Source: Methylocystis echinoides (GTDB lineage Bacteria; Pseudomonadota; Alphaproteobacteria; Rhizobiales; Beijerinckiaceae). From it: 64,000 nt of DNA. Shown in pieces: positions 36,187 to 46,621 of this stretch. The DNA is taken from NCBI RefSeq assembly GCF_040687965.1, contig NZ_CP156084.1:2666501-2730500 (forward strand), given 5' to 3'. Numbering within the stretch: the stretch's first letter is position 1; each line of letters opens with the position of its first letter. A program made the translations under genes and the position numbers. The notes beneath the pieces were generated by a model that saw nothing but the letters and a program-made list of their open reading frames with translations, was not told the origin of the DNA and made no database searches.

Positions 36187-38247
36187 GTGACAAAGATTCT
36201 CGTCGACGGCGTCGAAGTGGACGTTCCGGGAGAGTTCACGCTTCTCCAGGCTTGCGAGCAGGCGGGCGCCGAGGTGCCGCGCTTCTGCTATCACGAGCGC
36301 CTGTCCATCGCCGGCAATTGCCGCATGTGCCTCGTCGAGGTAAAGGGCGGTCCGCCCAAGCCGCAGGCCTCCTGCGCCATGTCGGTCAAGGATCTGCGTC
36401 CCGGCCCGAACGGCGCGCCGCCGGAAGTCTTCACCAAATCGCCCATGGTGAAGAAGGCGCGCGAAGGCGTGATGGAGTTTCTGCTCGTCAACCATCCGCT
36501 CGACTGCCCGATCTGCGATCAGGGCGGCGAATGCGATCTTCAGGATCAGGCGCTGGCCTTCGGCGGCGACTCGTCGCGTTTCCATGAAAACAAGCGCGCC
36601 GTCGAGGACAAATATATCGGCGTTCTCGTCAAGACCGAGATGAACCGCTGCATCCACTGCACGCGTTGCGTCCGCTTCACCGCCGAAGTCGCGGGCACGG
36701 GCGACATGGGCGCCATCGGCCGCGGCGAGGATATGGAGATTACGACTTACCTCGAAAGCGCGATGACCTCGGAGCTTCAGGGCAATGTCGCCGATCTCTG
36801 CCCGGTTGGCGCGCTGCTGCCGAAGCCGCAGAGCTTCCGCGCGCGTCCGTGGGAATATCAGAAGACCGAGACCGTCGACGTCATGGACGCGCTCGGCTCG
36901 GCGATCCGCGTCGACTCGCGCGGCCGCGAAGTGATCCGCATTCTGCCGCGCGTCAACGACCTCGTGAACGAGGAATGGATCTCAGACAAGACGCGCCAGA
37001 TTGTCGACGGTCTGAAGACGCAGCGTCTGGATCGCCCCTATGTGCGCGAGAACGGCCGGCTACGTCCGGCGACGTGGCAGGAGGCCTTCGCCGCCATCGC
37101 CGCGAAGCGCAAGACGACGGCGCCCGCGCGGACTGGCGCGATTGTTGGCGACCTTGCGGCGGTCGAAGAGACCTTTGCGCTGAAGCTGCTCATGCAGCAG
37201 CTCGGTTCGCCCAATCTGGACTGCCGGCAGGACGGGGCCAAGCTCGATCCGAAATTCGGCCGCGCGTCGTATCTTTTCAATGCGACTGTCGCCGGCATCG
37301 ATCACGCGGACGCGCTGCTCGTCGTCGGCGCTAATCCGCGCAAGGAGTCGCCCGTTCTCAACGCCCGCATCCGCAAGCGCTGGCTGAAAGGCGACTTCAA
37401 GATTTCCGTCATCGGCGAGAAGGCGGATCTCACCTACGACTACGATTACCTCGGCGCGGGCGCGGACTCGCTGCTGCGATTCATTCAGGAAGGCAAGCCC
37501 GTCGGCAAGCTTCTGGTGATCGTGGGGCAGGGCGCCATTTCGCGTCCCGACGGCGACGCCATTCTGGCCCTTGCCGCCCAGGCTGCGCAAAAGCTCGGGG
37601 GCGTCAGCGACGGCTGGAACGGCTTCTCCATCCTGCATACGGCGGCGTCGCGCGTCGGCGCGCTCGATCTCGGCTGCACGCCCGGCGCCGGCGGCCTGGA
37701 CGCCGAGGCCATGGCCAAGGCGGGGGCGCTCGATCTGCTGTTCAACCTCGGCGCCGATGAGATCGCGATCGCCCCGGGCGCCTTCGTCGTCTACATCGGC
37801 ACGCATGGCGACCGCGGCGCGCATCGCGCGGACGTGATCCTGCCTGGCGCCGCCTATACCGAGAAGTCGGGTCTCTACGTCAATACCGAGGGCCGCGTGC
37901 AGCTTGCGTCGCGCGTCGTCTTCCCGCCGGGCGAGGCCCGCGAAGACTGGGCGATCCTGCGCGCGCTGTCGGCGGTCCTGGGTCAGGCGCTGCCCTTCGA
38001 CTCGCTTGCAGAATTGCGCAAGAAGCTCGTCCTGGAGCACCCGCATTTCGCGCGCATCGACCAGATCGAGGCCGGCCAGGCGGGCGATATCGGCAAGCTC
38101 GCCAATCATCCCGCGGTCGCCATGAAGGACCCCTTCGTTGCGGCGATCGGCGATTTCTATCTCACCAATCCGATCGCGCGCGCCTCGGCGGTCATGGCGG
38201 AATGCTCGGCCCTCGCGCAGGGCCGGCTGAAGCAGGCGGCGGAATAG
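36187..38247 (+). CDS. nuoG: NADH-quinone oxidoreductase subunit G
   Basis: The 686-residue protein is NuoG (75-kDa subunit). The N-terminal 2Fe-2S ferredoxin-like domain ([26 protein letters not shown]) is followed by the cluster ligands [14 protein letters not shown] and [11 protein letters not shown] and a C-terminal domain derived from molybdopterin oxidoreductases (about 220-686). It starts with GTG, preceded by GGAGAGAG. The length is normal for alphaproteobacterial NuoG. Confidence 0.97.
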   Translation: MTKILVDGVEVDVPGEFTLLQACEQAGAEVPRFCYHERLSIAGNCRMCLVEVKGGPPKPQASCAMSVKDLRPGPNGAPPEVFTKSPMVKKAREGVMEFLLVNHPLDCPICDQGGECDLQDQALAFGGDSSRFHENKRAVEDKYIGVLVKTEMNRCIHCTRCVRFTAEVAGTGDMGAIGRGEDMEITTYLESAMTSELQGNVADLCPVGALLPKPQSFRARPWEYQKTETVDVMDALGSAIRVDSRGREVIRILPRVNDLVNEEWISDKTRQIVDGLKTQRLDRPYVRENGRLRPATWQEAFAAIAAKRKTTAPARTGAIVGDLAAVEETFALKLLMQQLGSPNLDCRQDGAKLDPKFGRASYLFNATVAGIDHADALLVVGANPRKESPVLNARIRKRWLKGDFKISVIGEKADLTYDYDYLGAGADSLLRFIQEGKPVGKLLVIVGQGAISRPDGDAILALAAQAAQKLGGVSDGWNGFSILHTAASRVGALDLGCTPGAGGLDAEAMAKAGALDLLFNLGADEIAIAPGAFVVYIGTHGDRGAHRADVILPGAAYTEKSGLYVNTEGRVQLASRVVFPPGEAREDWAILRALSAVLGQALPFDSLAELRKKLVLEHPHFARIDQIEAGQAGDIGKLANHPAVAMKDPFVAAIGDFYLTNPIARASAVMAECSALAQGRLKQAAE

Positions 38248-38257
38248 GAGCGATCAC

Positions 38258-39301
38258 GTGTCAGAAGCCTGGAACGCCATAACGGCCTATCTCGCGGAGA
38301 GCCCCGTTCTGCTCGCGATCATCAAGAGTGTGCTGATCGCGGTCGTGCTGCTGATCTATGTGGCCTACGTCATTCTGGCGGACCGCAAGATCTGGGCGGC
38401 CGTGCAGCTGCGCCGCGGCCCGAACGTCGTCGGCCCCTGGGGACTGCTGCAGAGCTTCGCCGACTTCATCAAGTTCGCGCTGAAGGAGCCGGTGATTCCG
38501 GACACGGCGAACAAGGGCGTCTTCCTGTTCGCGCCCTTCATCATGGCGACGCTCTCCATCGCCGCCTGGGCGGTGATGCCCGTTGCGGACGGCTGGGTCG
38601 TCGGCGACATCAATGTCGGCATTCTTTATATTTTCGCGCTGTCGTCGCTCGGCGTTTATGGCGTCATCATGGGCGGCTGGGCGTCGAACTCGAAATACCC
38701 CTTCCTGTCGGCGCTGCGTTCGGCGGCGCAGATGGTGTCGTACGAAGTCTCCATCGGCTTCGTCATCATCACCGTGCTGCTCTGCGCCGGGTCGCTGAAT
38801 CTGACGGAGATCGTGCGGGCGCAGGACACGCCCTATGGCATGGCCGGCTGGTATTGGCTGCGCCTGTTCCCGATGTTCATCATCTTCTTCGTTTCGGCGC
38901 TCGCTGAAACGAACCGACCGCCCTTCGACCTCGTCGAAGCCGAGTCCGAGCTCGTCGCGGGCTTCATGATCGAATATTCGGCGACGCCTTACGTGCTGTT
39001 CATGCTCGCCGAATATGTCGCGATCTGCACCATGTGCGCGCTGCTGACGATCCTTTTCTTCGGCGGCTGGCTGCCGCCGGCCAACATCGCGCCCTTCACC
39101 TGGGTGCCGGGCGTGATCTGGTTCATCCTGAAGGTCAGCTTCTTCTTCTTCTTCTTCGCCATGGTGAAGGCCTTCGTCCCGCGCTACCGCTACGATCAGC
39201 TGATGCGTCTGGGCTGGAAGGTCTTCCTGCCGATCTCGCTGGCCATGGTGATTATCGTCGCCGCCGTGCTGCAGTTTGGCGGCGGAGCTGTCGCGAGCTA
39301 A
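38258..39301 (+). CDS. nuoH: NADH-quinone oxidoreductase subunit H
   Basis: The 347-residue membrane protein is NuoH (ND1), which lies at the junction of peripheral and membrane arms and lines the quinone chamber. The family motifs [22 protein letters not shown] (after the first helix) and [20 protein letters not shown] (a cytoplasmic loop) are intact. The start is GTG; its ribosome-binding site TAGGAG overlaps the nuoG stop codon (38245-38247). Confidence 0.97.
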   Translation: MSEAWNAITAYLAESPVLLAIIKSVLIAVVLLIYVAYVILADRKIWAAVQLRRGPNVVGPWGLLQSFADFIKFALKEPVIPDTANKGVFLFAPFIMATLSIAAWAVMPVADGWVVGDINVGILYIFALSSLGVYGVIMGGWASNSKYPFLSALRSAAQMVSYEVSIGFVIITVLLCAGSLNLTEIVRAQDTPYGMAGWYWLRLFPMFIIFFVSALAETNRPPFDLVEAESELVAGFMIEYSATPYVLFMLAEYVAICTMCALLTILFFGGWLPPANIAPFTWVPGVIWFILKVSFFFFFFAMVKAFVPRYRYDQLMRLGWKVFLPISLAMVIIVAAVLQFGGGAVAS

Positions 39302-39310
39302 GGGCCCGTC

Positions 39311-39799
39311 ATGAGACTAGACCAAGCCGCCAAGTCGCTTTTCCTCTCCGAGTTCGTCGGCGCCTTCCTGCTGTCGATGCGCTACTTCTTCAAGCCGAAG
39401 GCGACGATCAACTATCCGCACGAGCGCAATCCGCAGTCGCCGCGGTTCCGCGGCGAGCACGCGCTGCGCCGCTATCCCAATGGCGAGGAGCGATGCATCG
39501 CCTGCAAGCTCTGCGAGGCGATCTGCCCGGCGCAGGCGATCACCATCGAGGCCGGCCCGCGCCGCAATGACGGCACCCGCCGGACGACGCGCTACGACAT
39601 CGACATGGTGAAGTGCATCTATTGCGGCTATTGCCAGGAGGCCTGCCCGGTCGACGCCATCGTCGAGGGGCCGAACCAGGAATTCGCGACGGAAACGCGC
39701 GAGGAGCTCTATTACACCAAGGAGCGCCTGCTCGAGAACGGCGCACGCTGGGAACGCGAGATCGCGCGCAACATCGCGCTGGATTCGCCCTACCGGTAA
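39311..39799 (+). CDS. nuoI: NADH-quinone oxidoreductase subunit I
   Basis: The 162-residue protein is NuoI (TYKY), which binds two 4Fe-4S clusters, N6a and N6b, through [16 protein letters not shown] (about 61-76) and [16 protein letters not shown] (about 100-115). It passes electrons from NuoG to NuoB. The gene starts nine bases after nuoH. Confidence 0.98.
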   Translation: MRLDQAAKSLFLSEFVGAFLLSMRYFFKPKATINYPHERNPQSPRFRGEHALRRYPNGEERCIACKLCEAICPAQAITIEAGPRRNDGTRRTTRYDIDMVKCIYCGYCQEACPVDAIVEGPNQEFATETREELYYTKERLLENGARWEREIARNIALDSPYR

Positions 39800-39854
39800 C
39801 AAACGAACGCGAGCCGCGGCTCACGCCGCGCGCTCAATACGAGAGGATGAGGCC

Positions 39855-40457
39855 GTGGCGGCTGTATTTTTCTACATCTTCGCGACGATCATGATCGCGT
39901 CGGCCAGCGTGGTGATCTTCGCCCGCAATCCGGTGCATTCGGTGCTGTTTCTCATCCTCGCCTTCTGCAACGGCGCGGGTCTCTTCCTGCTCGCGGGCGC
40001 GGAATTCCTGGCCATGATCTTGATCGTGGTCTATGTCGGCGCCGTGGCGGTGCTGTTCCTCTTCGTCGTCATGATGCTCGACGTGGACTTCGCCGAGCTC
40101 AAGCAGGGCTTCGCCAAATATCTCCCGGTTGGCGCCGCAGTTGGCGTCGTCGTGCTCGCCGAACTCGGCATGGTCGCGGTCGGCTGGCAACCAGCCGAGA
40201 ATGCGAAGGCTTTGCTGGAGACGCCGATCGCCGCCAATGTCTCCAACACGGCGGCGCTGGGGCAGGTGCTCTATACAAAATACGTGATCTTCTTCCAGGC
40301 GTCTGCGCTGGTGCTGCTCACCGCCATGATCGGCGCAATTGTGCTGACGCTGCATCACAAGCCCAACGTCAAGCGCCAGAAGATCGACGAACAGAACGCG
40401 CGCAACCGCAAGAACGTGATCGAGATCAAGAAGGTCCCGTTCCGGACCGGCGTCTAA
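39855..40457 (+). CDS. nuoJ: NADH-quinone oxidoreductase subunit J
   Basis: The 200-residue membrane protein is NuoJ (ND6) with five membrane helices. The glycine-rich third helix [26 protein letters not shown] is the conserved pi-bulge helix of the family. The C-terminal 40 residues are cytoplasmic and basic. The start is GTG with GAGAGGATGAGG upstream. The short gap after nuoI holds a 12-base palindrome, GAGCCGCGGCTC (39811-39822). Confidence 0.96.
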   Translation: MAAVFFYIFATIMIASASVVIFARNPVHSVLFLILAFCNGAGLFLLAGAEFLAMILIVVYVGAVAVLFLFVVMMLDVDFAELKQGFAKYLPVGAAVGVVVLAELGMVAVGWQPAENAKALLETPIAANVSNTAALGQVLYTKYVIFFQASALVLLTAMIGAIVLTLHHKPNVKRQKIDEQNARNRKNVIEIKKVPFRTGV

Positions 40458-40470
40458 CGAGGAAGCTTAC

Positions 40471-40779
40471 ATGACCATCGGCCTCACGCATTACCTCGTC
40501 GTCGCCGCGATCCTGTTCACGCTCGGCGTGGCCGGCATCATCCTGAACAGGAAGAACATCATCGTCATCCTCATGTCGGTGGAGTTGATCCTTCTGTCGG
40601 TGAACCTGAACTTCGTCGCCTTCTCGCAGTCGCTCGGCGATCTCGTCGGCCAGGTGTTCGCGCTCTTCGTGCTCACCGTCGCCGCTGCGGAGGCCGCCAT
40701 CGGCCTCGCGATCCTCGTCGCCTTCTATCGCAACCGCGGCACCATCGCGGTCGAAGACATCAATTCCTTGAAGGGCTGA
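40471..40779 (+). CDS. nuoK: NADH-quinone oxidoreductase subunit K
   Basis: The 102-residue membrane protein is NuoK (ND4L) with three helices and the conserved glutamates in [17 protein letters not shown] and [17 protein letters not shown], which lie on the proton path. AACGAGGAAGC precedes the ATG. Confidence 0.97.
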   Translation: MTIGLTHYLVVAAILFTLGVAGIILNRKNIIVILMSVELILLSVNLNFVAFSQSLGDLVGQVFALFVLTVAAAEAAIGLAILVAFYRNRGTIAVEDINSLKG

Positions 40780-40788
40780 TCCAAAGCG

Positions 40789-42873
40789 ATGATCCAAGCA
40801 ATCGTCTTCCTGCCGCTGCTCGGCTTCCTGATCGCTGGCGCCTTCGGGCGGAAGATCGGGCCGCGCCCTTCGGAGCTCGTCACGACGGGCCTGCTCTTCG
40901 CCTCGGCCGCGATGTCGTGGATCGTCTTCTTCGACGTGGCGCTGGGTCATAATCACGGCTTCACGCCGGTTCTCGGCAATTGGATGACCGTCGGCGCCCT
41001 CAAGGTCGACTGGGCGTTGCGCGTCGATACGCTGACGGCCGTCATGCTGGTCGTCGTCACCACCGTGTCGAGCCTCGTGCATCTCTATTCGGTCGGATAC
41101 ATGCACGAAGATCCGTCGCGGCCGCGCTTCTTCGCCTATCTGTCGCTCTTCACCTTCGCCATGCTGATGCTGGTGACGGCCGATAATCTGGTGCAGATGT
41201 TCTTTGGCTGGGAGGGGGTCGGTCTCGCCTCCTATCTGCTCATCGGCTTCTGGTACGAAAAGCCCTCGGCCTGCGCCGCCGCGATCAAGGCCTTCGTCGT
41301 CAACCGTGTCGGCGATTTCGGCTTCGCGCTCGGCATCTTCCTCGTCTTTCAGCTCACGCAGTCGCTGAGCTTCAACGAAGTTTTCGCCGCGGTTCCGGGC
41401 CTCGAGGGCAAGCCGATTCATGTTTTCGGCCTCGACGTCGACGCGCTGACGATCGCCGCCTTCCTGCTGTTCATCGGCGCGATGGGCAAATCGGCGCAGT
41501 TCTTCCTGCACACCTGGCTTCCGGACGCGATGGAGGGCCCGACGCCGGTCTCCGCGCTCATCCACGCCGCCACCATGGTGACCGCCGGCGTGTTCATGGT
41601 GGCGCGGCTGTCGCCGATCTTCGAACATGCGCCCGCCGCGCTCGAATTCGTGACGCTGATCGGCGCGGTCACCGCCTTCTTCGCGGCGACGGTCGGCCTC
41701 GTCCAAAACGACATCAAGCGCGTGATCGCCTATTCGACCTGTTCGCAGCTCGGCTATATGTTCGTCGCCGAAGGCGTCGGGGCCTATTCCCTCGGCATCT
41801 TCCACCTGTTCACCCACGCCTTCTTCAAGGCCCTGCTGTTCCTGGGCGCCGGCTCGGTGATCCATGCGATGCACCATGAGCAGGACATGCGCAACATGGG
41901 CGGGCTGCGCAAGGACATTCCCTTCACCTTCGCCATGATGACGATCGGCACGCTGGCGCTCACCGGCTTCGGCATCCCGCACACCGAGATCGGCACTGCC
42001 GGCTTCTTCTCGAAGGACGGGATCATCGAAGCGGCCTATGCCGCGGGCGAGCACAGCACGGCGGCATGGCTCGGCTTCGTCTCGACGGTGGTCGCGGCCG
42101 GTCTGACGTCCTTCTATTCCTGGCGTCTCGTGTTCATGACCTTCTTCGGTCACCGCGCGACCCATGAGATCCCGGAGAGTCACGCGGAAGACGAGCCGAC
42201 CGCAGCCGCCCTCGCTCATCCCCAGGGCGCGGATAGCCACGCCCATGCGCATCACGACGACCATGCGCATCAAGACGACCACGGCCATCATGGCCATGGC
42301 GATCATGCGCCACACGAGTCGCCGGTCGCCATGTTGATCCCGCTGGCCGTTCTGGCGCTCGGCGCCATCGGCGCAGGCTATCTCTTCGAGCCCTATTTCG
42401 CCGGCCACGACTACAATGAATTCTGGAAGGGCGCGCTGTTTACGGGCGAGCACAACCACATTCTCCATGCCCGTCACGAGATCCCGGGCTGGGTCGGCTT
42501 TGCGCCGTCGGCGATGATGGCGCTCGGTTTCCTCGTCGCACTTTACGTCTACATCCTCGCGCCCGGCACGGCGCAGAAGCTGGCGGAAGCGCTGCCGCGC
42601 CTCTACCGGTTCCTGCTCAACAAGTGGTATTTCGACGAGCTCTACGACGCCATCTTCGTGCGGCCCGCCTTCAAGATCGGGCGGCTGTTCTGGAAGGGCG
42701 GCGACGGCGCCATCATCGACGGGCTCGGCCCTGACGGCGTCGCCGCGCGCGTGGCCGACGGCGCGCGCATCGCGGTGCGCCTGCAGACGGGATACATCTA
42801 CAACTATGCTTTCGCCATGCTGATCGGCGTCGCCGCCATCGTCACTTGGTTCGTCGCCGGAGGGCTTCGCTGA
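40789..42873 (+). CDS. nuoL: NADH-quinone oxidoreductase subunit L, with His-rich loop
   Basis: The 694-residue protein is NuoL (ND5), the distal antiporter-like proton-pumping subunit. Key parts are [28 protein letters not shown], the [30 protein letters not shown] block and the C-terminal amphipathic lateral helix region (about 590-694). Residues 484-509 form an inserted hydrophilic loop with 12 histidines in 26 positions, between the last antiporter-type helices; it resembles a metal-binding loop and is not needed for the core fold. Confidence 0.97.
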   Translation: MIQAIVFLPLLGFLIAGAFGRKIGPRPSELVTTGLLFASAAMSWIVFFDVALGHNHGFTPVLGNWMTVGALKVDWALRVDTLTAVMLVVVTTVSSLVHLYSVGYMHEDPSRPRFFAYLSLFTFAMLMLVTADNLVQMFFGWEGVGLASYLLIGFWYEKPSACAAAIKAFVVNRVGDFGFALGIFLVFQLTQSLSFNEVFAAVPGLEGKPIHVFGLDVDALTIAAFLLFIGAMGKSAQFFLHTWLPDAMEGPTPVSALIHAATMVTAGVFMVARLSPIFEHAPAALEFVTLIGAVTAFFAATVGLVQNDIKRVIAYSTCSQLGYMFVAEGVGAYSLGIFHLFTHAFFKALLFLGAGSVIHAMHHEQDMRNMGGLRKDIPFTFAMMTIGTLALTGFGIPHTEIGTAGFFSKDGIIEAAYAAGEHSTAAWLGFVSTVVAAGLTSFYSWRLVFMTFFGHRATHEIPESHAEDEPTAAALAHPQGADSHAHAHHDDHAHQDDHGHHGHGDHAPHESPVAMLIPLAVLALGAIGAGYLFEPYFAGHDYNEFWKGALFTGEHNHILHARHEIPGWVGFAPSAMMALGFLVALYVYILAPGTAQKLAEALPRLYRFLLNKWYFDELYDAIFVRPAFKIGRLFWKGGDGAIIDGLGPDGVAARVADGARIAVRLQTGYIYNYAFAMLIGVAAIVTWFVAGGLR

Positions 42874-44381
42874 TGTTCGGGTTCGGCATTCTATCCGGCC
42901 TTACCTTTCTGCCGCTGGTTGGCGCCGCGTTCCTGCTGACGCAGCGGGGCGAGGATGAAGCGACGCTGCGGAATATCCGCTGGGCGACGCTTTTGACGAC
43001 GCTCGCGACCTTTGCGCTCTCCCTCTATGTCTGGATGGGCTTCGATCCGTCGAACGCCGCCTTCCAGTTCGTCGAGGAGAAGAACTGGTTCGGCTCTGGG
43101 CTGAGCTACAAGATGGGCGTCGACGGCTTCTCCATGCCGCTGCTGCTGCTCACGACCTTCGTCATGCCCTTCGCGATCCTGGCGTCCTTCGAGTCGGTCA
43201 CGAAGCGTGTGCAAGAATATATGATCGCTTTCCTCGTGCTCGAGACGCTGATGATCGGCGTGTTCTGCGCGCTGGATCTCGTGCTGTTCTACCTCTTCTT
43301 CGAGGGCGGCCTCATTCCGATGTTCCTCATCATCGGCATCTGGGGCGGCAAGCGCCGCGTCTATGCGAGCTTCAAGTTCTTTCTCTACACGCTCGCCGGT
43401 TCGCTGCTCATGCTCATCGCGATCCTTGCGATGTACAATCAGGCGCACACCACCGACATCACGGTGCTGCTCAAGACCGATTTCCCCAAGGAAATGCAGA
43501 CCTGGCTGTGGCTCGCCTTCTTCGCCTCTTTCGCGGTGAAGATGCCGATGTGGCCGGTGCACACCTGGCTCCCTGACGCGCACGTCGAGGCGCCGACGGC
43601 AGGCTCGGTGATCCTGGCGGCGATCCTACTGAAGATGGGCGGCTACGGCTTCATCCGCTTCTCGCTGCCGATGTTCCCCGACGCGTCGGTCTCCTTCGCG
43701 CCGCTGGTCTATGCGATGTCGGTCATCGCCATCGTCTACACCTCGCTCGTGGCGCTGGTGCAGGAAGACATCAAGAAGCTCATCGCCTATTCGTCGGTCG
43801 CTCACATGGGCTATGTGACCATGGGCCTCTTCACGATGAATGCGCAGGGCGTGCAGGGCGCGATGTTCCAGATGATCTCGCACGGCTTCGTGTCGGGCGC
43901 GCTCTTCCTTTGCGTCGGCGTCATCTACGACCGCATGCACACCCGCGAGATCGCCGCCTATGGCGGGCTCGTCAACCGCATGCCGATCTACGCCTTCGTC
44001 TTTATGCTCTTCACCATGGCCAATGTCGGCCTGCCGGGCACGACGGGGTTCATCGGCGAGTTCCTTTCGCTCGCTGGAGCGTTCAAAGCCAATAGCTGGG
44101 TGGCGCTTTTCGCGACGAGCGGCGTCATCTTCTCGGCGGCCTATGCGCTCTATCTCTACCGCCGCGTCGTCTTCGGCGCGCTGGAGAAGGCGAGCCTGAA
44201 GGACATGGTGGACCTCACGCCCCGCGAGATCGCGATTTTCGCCCCCCTCGTGCTGCTGACGGTCTACTACGGCGTGCTGCCGGGGCAGATCCTGGCCTCG
44301 ACGCAAGCGTCGGTCGACAATCTCATCCAATCGCATACGGCGCTGCTCGATGCGGTGAAGCTCGCCGCCGCCGGCCACTGA
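42873..44381 (+). CDS. nuoM: NADH-quinone oxidoreductase subunit M
   Basis: The 502-residue membrane protein is NuoM (ND4), an antiporter-like proton channel with about 14 helices. The discontinuous-helix block [24 protein letters not shown] and [18 protein letters not shown] are typical. The ATG shares its first base with the nuoL stop (TGATG), so translation is probably coupled; the longer open frame from 42846 runs back into nuoL. Confidence 0.97.
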   Translation: MFGFGILSGLTFLPLVGAAFLLTQRGEDEATLRNIRWATLLTTLATFALSLYVWMGFDPSNAAFQFVEEKNWFGSGLSYKMGVDGFSMPLLLLTTFVMPFAILASFESVTKRVQEYMIAFLVLETLMIGVFCALDLVLFYLFFEGGLIPMFLIIGIWGGKRRVYASFKFFLYTLAGSLLMLIAILAMYNQAHTTDITVLLKTDFPKEMQTWLWLAFFASFAVKMPMWPVHTWLPDAHVEAPTAGSVILAAILLKMGGYGFIRFSLPMFPDASVSFAPLVYAMSVIAIVYTSLVALVQEDIKKLIAYSSVAHMGYVTMGLFTMNAQGVQGAMFQMISHGFVSGALFLCVGVIYDRMHTREIAAYGGLVNRMPIYAFVFMLFTMANVGLPGTTGFIGEFLSLAGAFKANSWVALFATSGVIFSAAYALYLYRRVVFGALEKASLKDMVDLTPREIAIFAPLVLLTVYYGVLPGQILASTQASVDNLIQSHTALLDAVKLAAAGH

Positions 44382-44394
44382 CGGACAGCCTCAA

Positions 44395-45831
44395 ATGTCT
44401 TTCCTCGCAGAACTCGCGCTTCACTTCCTTCCCGAGGTCATCCTCGCCGTCGGCGTGATGGTCCTGATCCTCATTGGCGCCTGGCGCGGCGAGCGCGGCT
44501 TCAGCCTCGTCGACGAACTGGCGGTCGGGGTTCTCGGCCTTGCGTTGCTCGCCATCGTGCTCTCCACCAAGGGGGGAGATACGGCGGTCTTCGACGGCGC
44601 CTTTATCGACGACGCCTTTTCGCGCTTCGTCAAGGCCCTGACGCTCATCGGCGCCATGGCGTCGATCCTGATGTCCGTCGACTGGCTGCAACGCAACGGC
44701 CTCGAGAAGTTCGAATATCCGGTCCTCGTGATCCTTTCGACGCTCGGCATGATGCTGCTGATCTCGGCTGACAACCTGATCGCGCTCTATCTCGGCCTCG
44801 AACTGATGTCACTCGCGCTTTATGTGATGGCGGCCTTCGCGCGCGACGACGGACGCGCCTCCGAGGCTGGCCTGAAGTATTTTGTGCTCGGCGCGCTTTC
44901 TTCCGGCATGATGCTCTATGGCTCGTCGCTGCTCTATGGCTTTTCCGGCACCGTGTCCTTTGAAGGCATCGCCCAGGCGGTGACCAATTCGCCGCCGGTC
45001 GGCGTGATCTTCGGCCTTGTCTTCGTGCTTGCGGGCCTCGCGTTCAAAATGTCGGCTGCGCCGTTCCATATGTGGACGCCCGACGTCTACGAGGGCGCGC
45101 CGACCCCGGTCACGGCCTTCTTCGCCTCGGCCGCTAAGATGGCCGCCGTCGCCATCACCGTCCGCGTGGTGATCACCGCTTTCCCCGCGATCACCGTGCA
45201 GTGGCGGCAGATCATCGTGTTCCTGGCCATCGCCTCGACGCTGCTCGGCTCCTTCGCCGCCATCGGCCAGAACAACATCAAGCGGCTGATGGCCTATTCC
45301 TCGATCGGCCACATGGGCTTCGCGCTCATCGGCCTCGCGGCCGGAAATGAGGCGGGCGTGAAGGGCGTGATCATTTATCTCGCCGTCTATCTGGTGATGA
45401 CGCTCGGCTCCTTCGCGGCGATCCTCGCCATGCGCGTCAATGGCAGAAACGTCGAGAAGATTGCGGATCTGGCCGGCCTGTCGCGCACCAATGGCGTGAT
45501 GGCCTTCTTTCTGGCCATGCTGATGTTCTCGCTCGCGGGCATTCCGCCGCTCGCCGGCTTCTTCGCGAAATATTACGTGCTGCTCGCCGCCGTGGACGCC
45601 GGCCTCTATCCGCTCGCCGTCATCGGCGTGCTCGCGAGCGCCGTGGCCGCCTTCTATTATCTGCGGGTCGTCAAGGTGATGTATTTCGACGAGCCGGCCC
45701 CCGGTTTCGATCGCTCGCCGCTCGCGATTCGCGGCGTGCTCGCGGTCTCCACCATCGCCATGCTTGGCTTCTGGCTCTATCCGGCTCCGCTCATGGACGC
45801 CGCGAGCGCCGCCGCCAAGTCGCTGTTCTAA
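44395..45831 (+). CDS. nuoN: NADH-quinone oxidoreductase subunit N
   Basis: The 478-residue membrane protein is NuoN (ND2), the third antiporter-like subunit. It has ADNLIALYLGLELMSLALYVMAA, the MSAAPFHMWTPDVYEGAPTPVTAF block and LMAYSSIGHMGFALIGLA. It is the last complex I gene; birA follows after 13 bases, across a strong hairpin. Confidence 0.97.
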   Translation: MSFLAELALHFLPEVILAVGVMVLILIGAWRGERGFSLVDELAVGVLGLALLAIVLSTKGGDTAVFDGAFIDDAFSRFVKALTLIGAMASILMSVDWLQRNGLEKFEYPVLVILSTLGMMLLISADNLIALYLGLELMSLALYVMAAFARDDGRASEAGLKYFVLGALSSGMMLYGSSLLYGFSGTVSFEGIAQAVTNSPPVGVIFGLVFVLAGLAFKMSAAPFHMWTPDVYEGAPTPVTAFFASAAKMAAVAITVRVVITAFPAITVQWRQIIVFLAIASTLLGSFAAIGQNNIKRLMAYSSIGHMGFALIGLAAGNEAGVKGVIIYLAVYLVMTLGSFAAILAMRVNGRNVEKIADLAGLSRTNGVMAFFLAMLMFSLAGIPPLAGFFAKYYVLLAAVDAGLYPLAVIGVLASAVAAFYYLRVVKVMYFDEPAPGFDRSPLAIRGVLAVSTIAMLGFWLYPAPLMDAASAAAKSLF

Positions 45832-45837
45832 ACGAGG

Positions 45838-45873
45838 CGCGCGCGTGCAATTGGGTCCCATTGCGCGCGCGCG
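45838..45873 (+). promoter_or_regulatory. Hairpin over the birA start codon
   Basis: Bases 45838-45850 and 45861-45873 can pair over 13 bp (one G-U pair) in the + strand RNA, with a ten-base loop. The birA GTG start (45845-45847) lies in the left arm. Its ribosome-binding site GAGG (45834-45837) lies immediately before the stem, seven bases from the start. The element could limit birA translation, reduce read-through from nuo, or both. Confidence 0.5.
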
Positions 45874-46621
45874 GGGCGTCCGACTTCTGGCGCTCGAGGC
45901 GATCGACTCCACCAATGACGAAGCGCGCCGGCTGATCGAGACCGGCGAGCGCGGCCCGCTCTGGATCGTCGCTGCGCGGCAGACGAAAGGCCGCGGGCGG
46001 CTGGGACGCGAATGGATTTCGCCTCCGGGCAATTTATATGCGAGTTTCATTTTCGGGGATTTTTCGCAGACCCGCCTCGCGCCGGAACTGGGTTTCGTCA
46101 CAGGCGTCGCTGTCGTCAGAGCCCTGCGGGCGACAGCCGGGCAGAGAGATTTCAAATTGAAATGGCCGAACGACATGCTTTTTGACGGCGCCAAGCTCGG
46201 CGGAATTCTCCTCGAGGGCGTCGGCGCGGGCGTTGCGCCCCTCGCCATTATCGGCGTTGGCCTCAACGTGTCTCAGGCGCCGGAGGATATGCCTTATCCT
46301 GCGCGCGCGCTCGCCGCCCTCGGCGCGGCGGCGCCATCCGCGGGCGCCGTCTTCGCCGCGTTCTCGGACGCGCTCTGCGAGGCGCTCGACCTTTGGCAGG
46401 GCGGCGAAGGGTTTGCGGCGATCCGCGACGAATGGCTGCGCTCGGCGTCGGGGCTCGGGGAAACCATCCGGGTCGCGCTGACGTCGGAGATCGTCGAAGG
46501 TCGATTTGACACGATCGACGCCGCGGGGCGGCTCGTGCTGGAGACGGCCGACGGGCGCCGGGTCATCGAAGCGGGAGACGTGCTCATTGGCCCGCGCGCG
46601 GCCCAAGGAGCGCGCGCATGA
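45845..46621 (+). CDS. birA: Biotin--[acetyl-CoA-carboxylase] ligase
   Basis: The protein of about 258 residues is a biotin protein ligase that attaches biotin to carboxylase carrier domains through biotinyl-AMP. The catalytic domain shows DSTNDEARRL near the N-terminus, ARQTKGRGRLGREWISPPGNLYASFIF (the biotinyl-AMP loop), KLKWPNDMLFDGAKLGGILLE and a short C-terminal domain. There is no N-terminal DNA-binding domain, so it should be an enzyme only and not a repressor. The start is most likely GTG 45845, seven bases after GAGG; TTG 45851 is an alternative. The gene ends overlapping rnj. Confidence 0.93.
   Translation: MQLGPIARARGVRLLALEAIDSTNDEARRLIETGERGPLWIVAARQTKGRGRLGREWISPPGNLYASFIFGDFSQTRLAPELGFVTGVAVVRALRATAGQRDFKLKWPNDMLFDGAKLGGILLEGVGAGVAPLAIIGVGLNVSQAPEDMPYPARALAALGAAAPSAGAVFAAFSDALCEALDLWQGGEGFAAIRDEWLRSASGLGETIRVALTSEIVEGRFDTIDAAGRLVLETADGRRVIEAGDVLIGPRAAQGARA

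Noticed and set aside
40426-42477. A 683-codon minus-strand frame opposite nuoK-nuoL
   Set aside because: It is the antisense shadow of strongly conserved complex I genes, with a charged low-complexity product and no recognisable domain.
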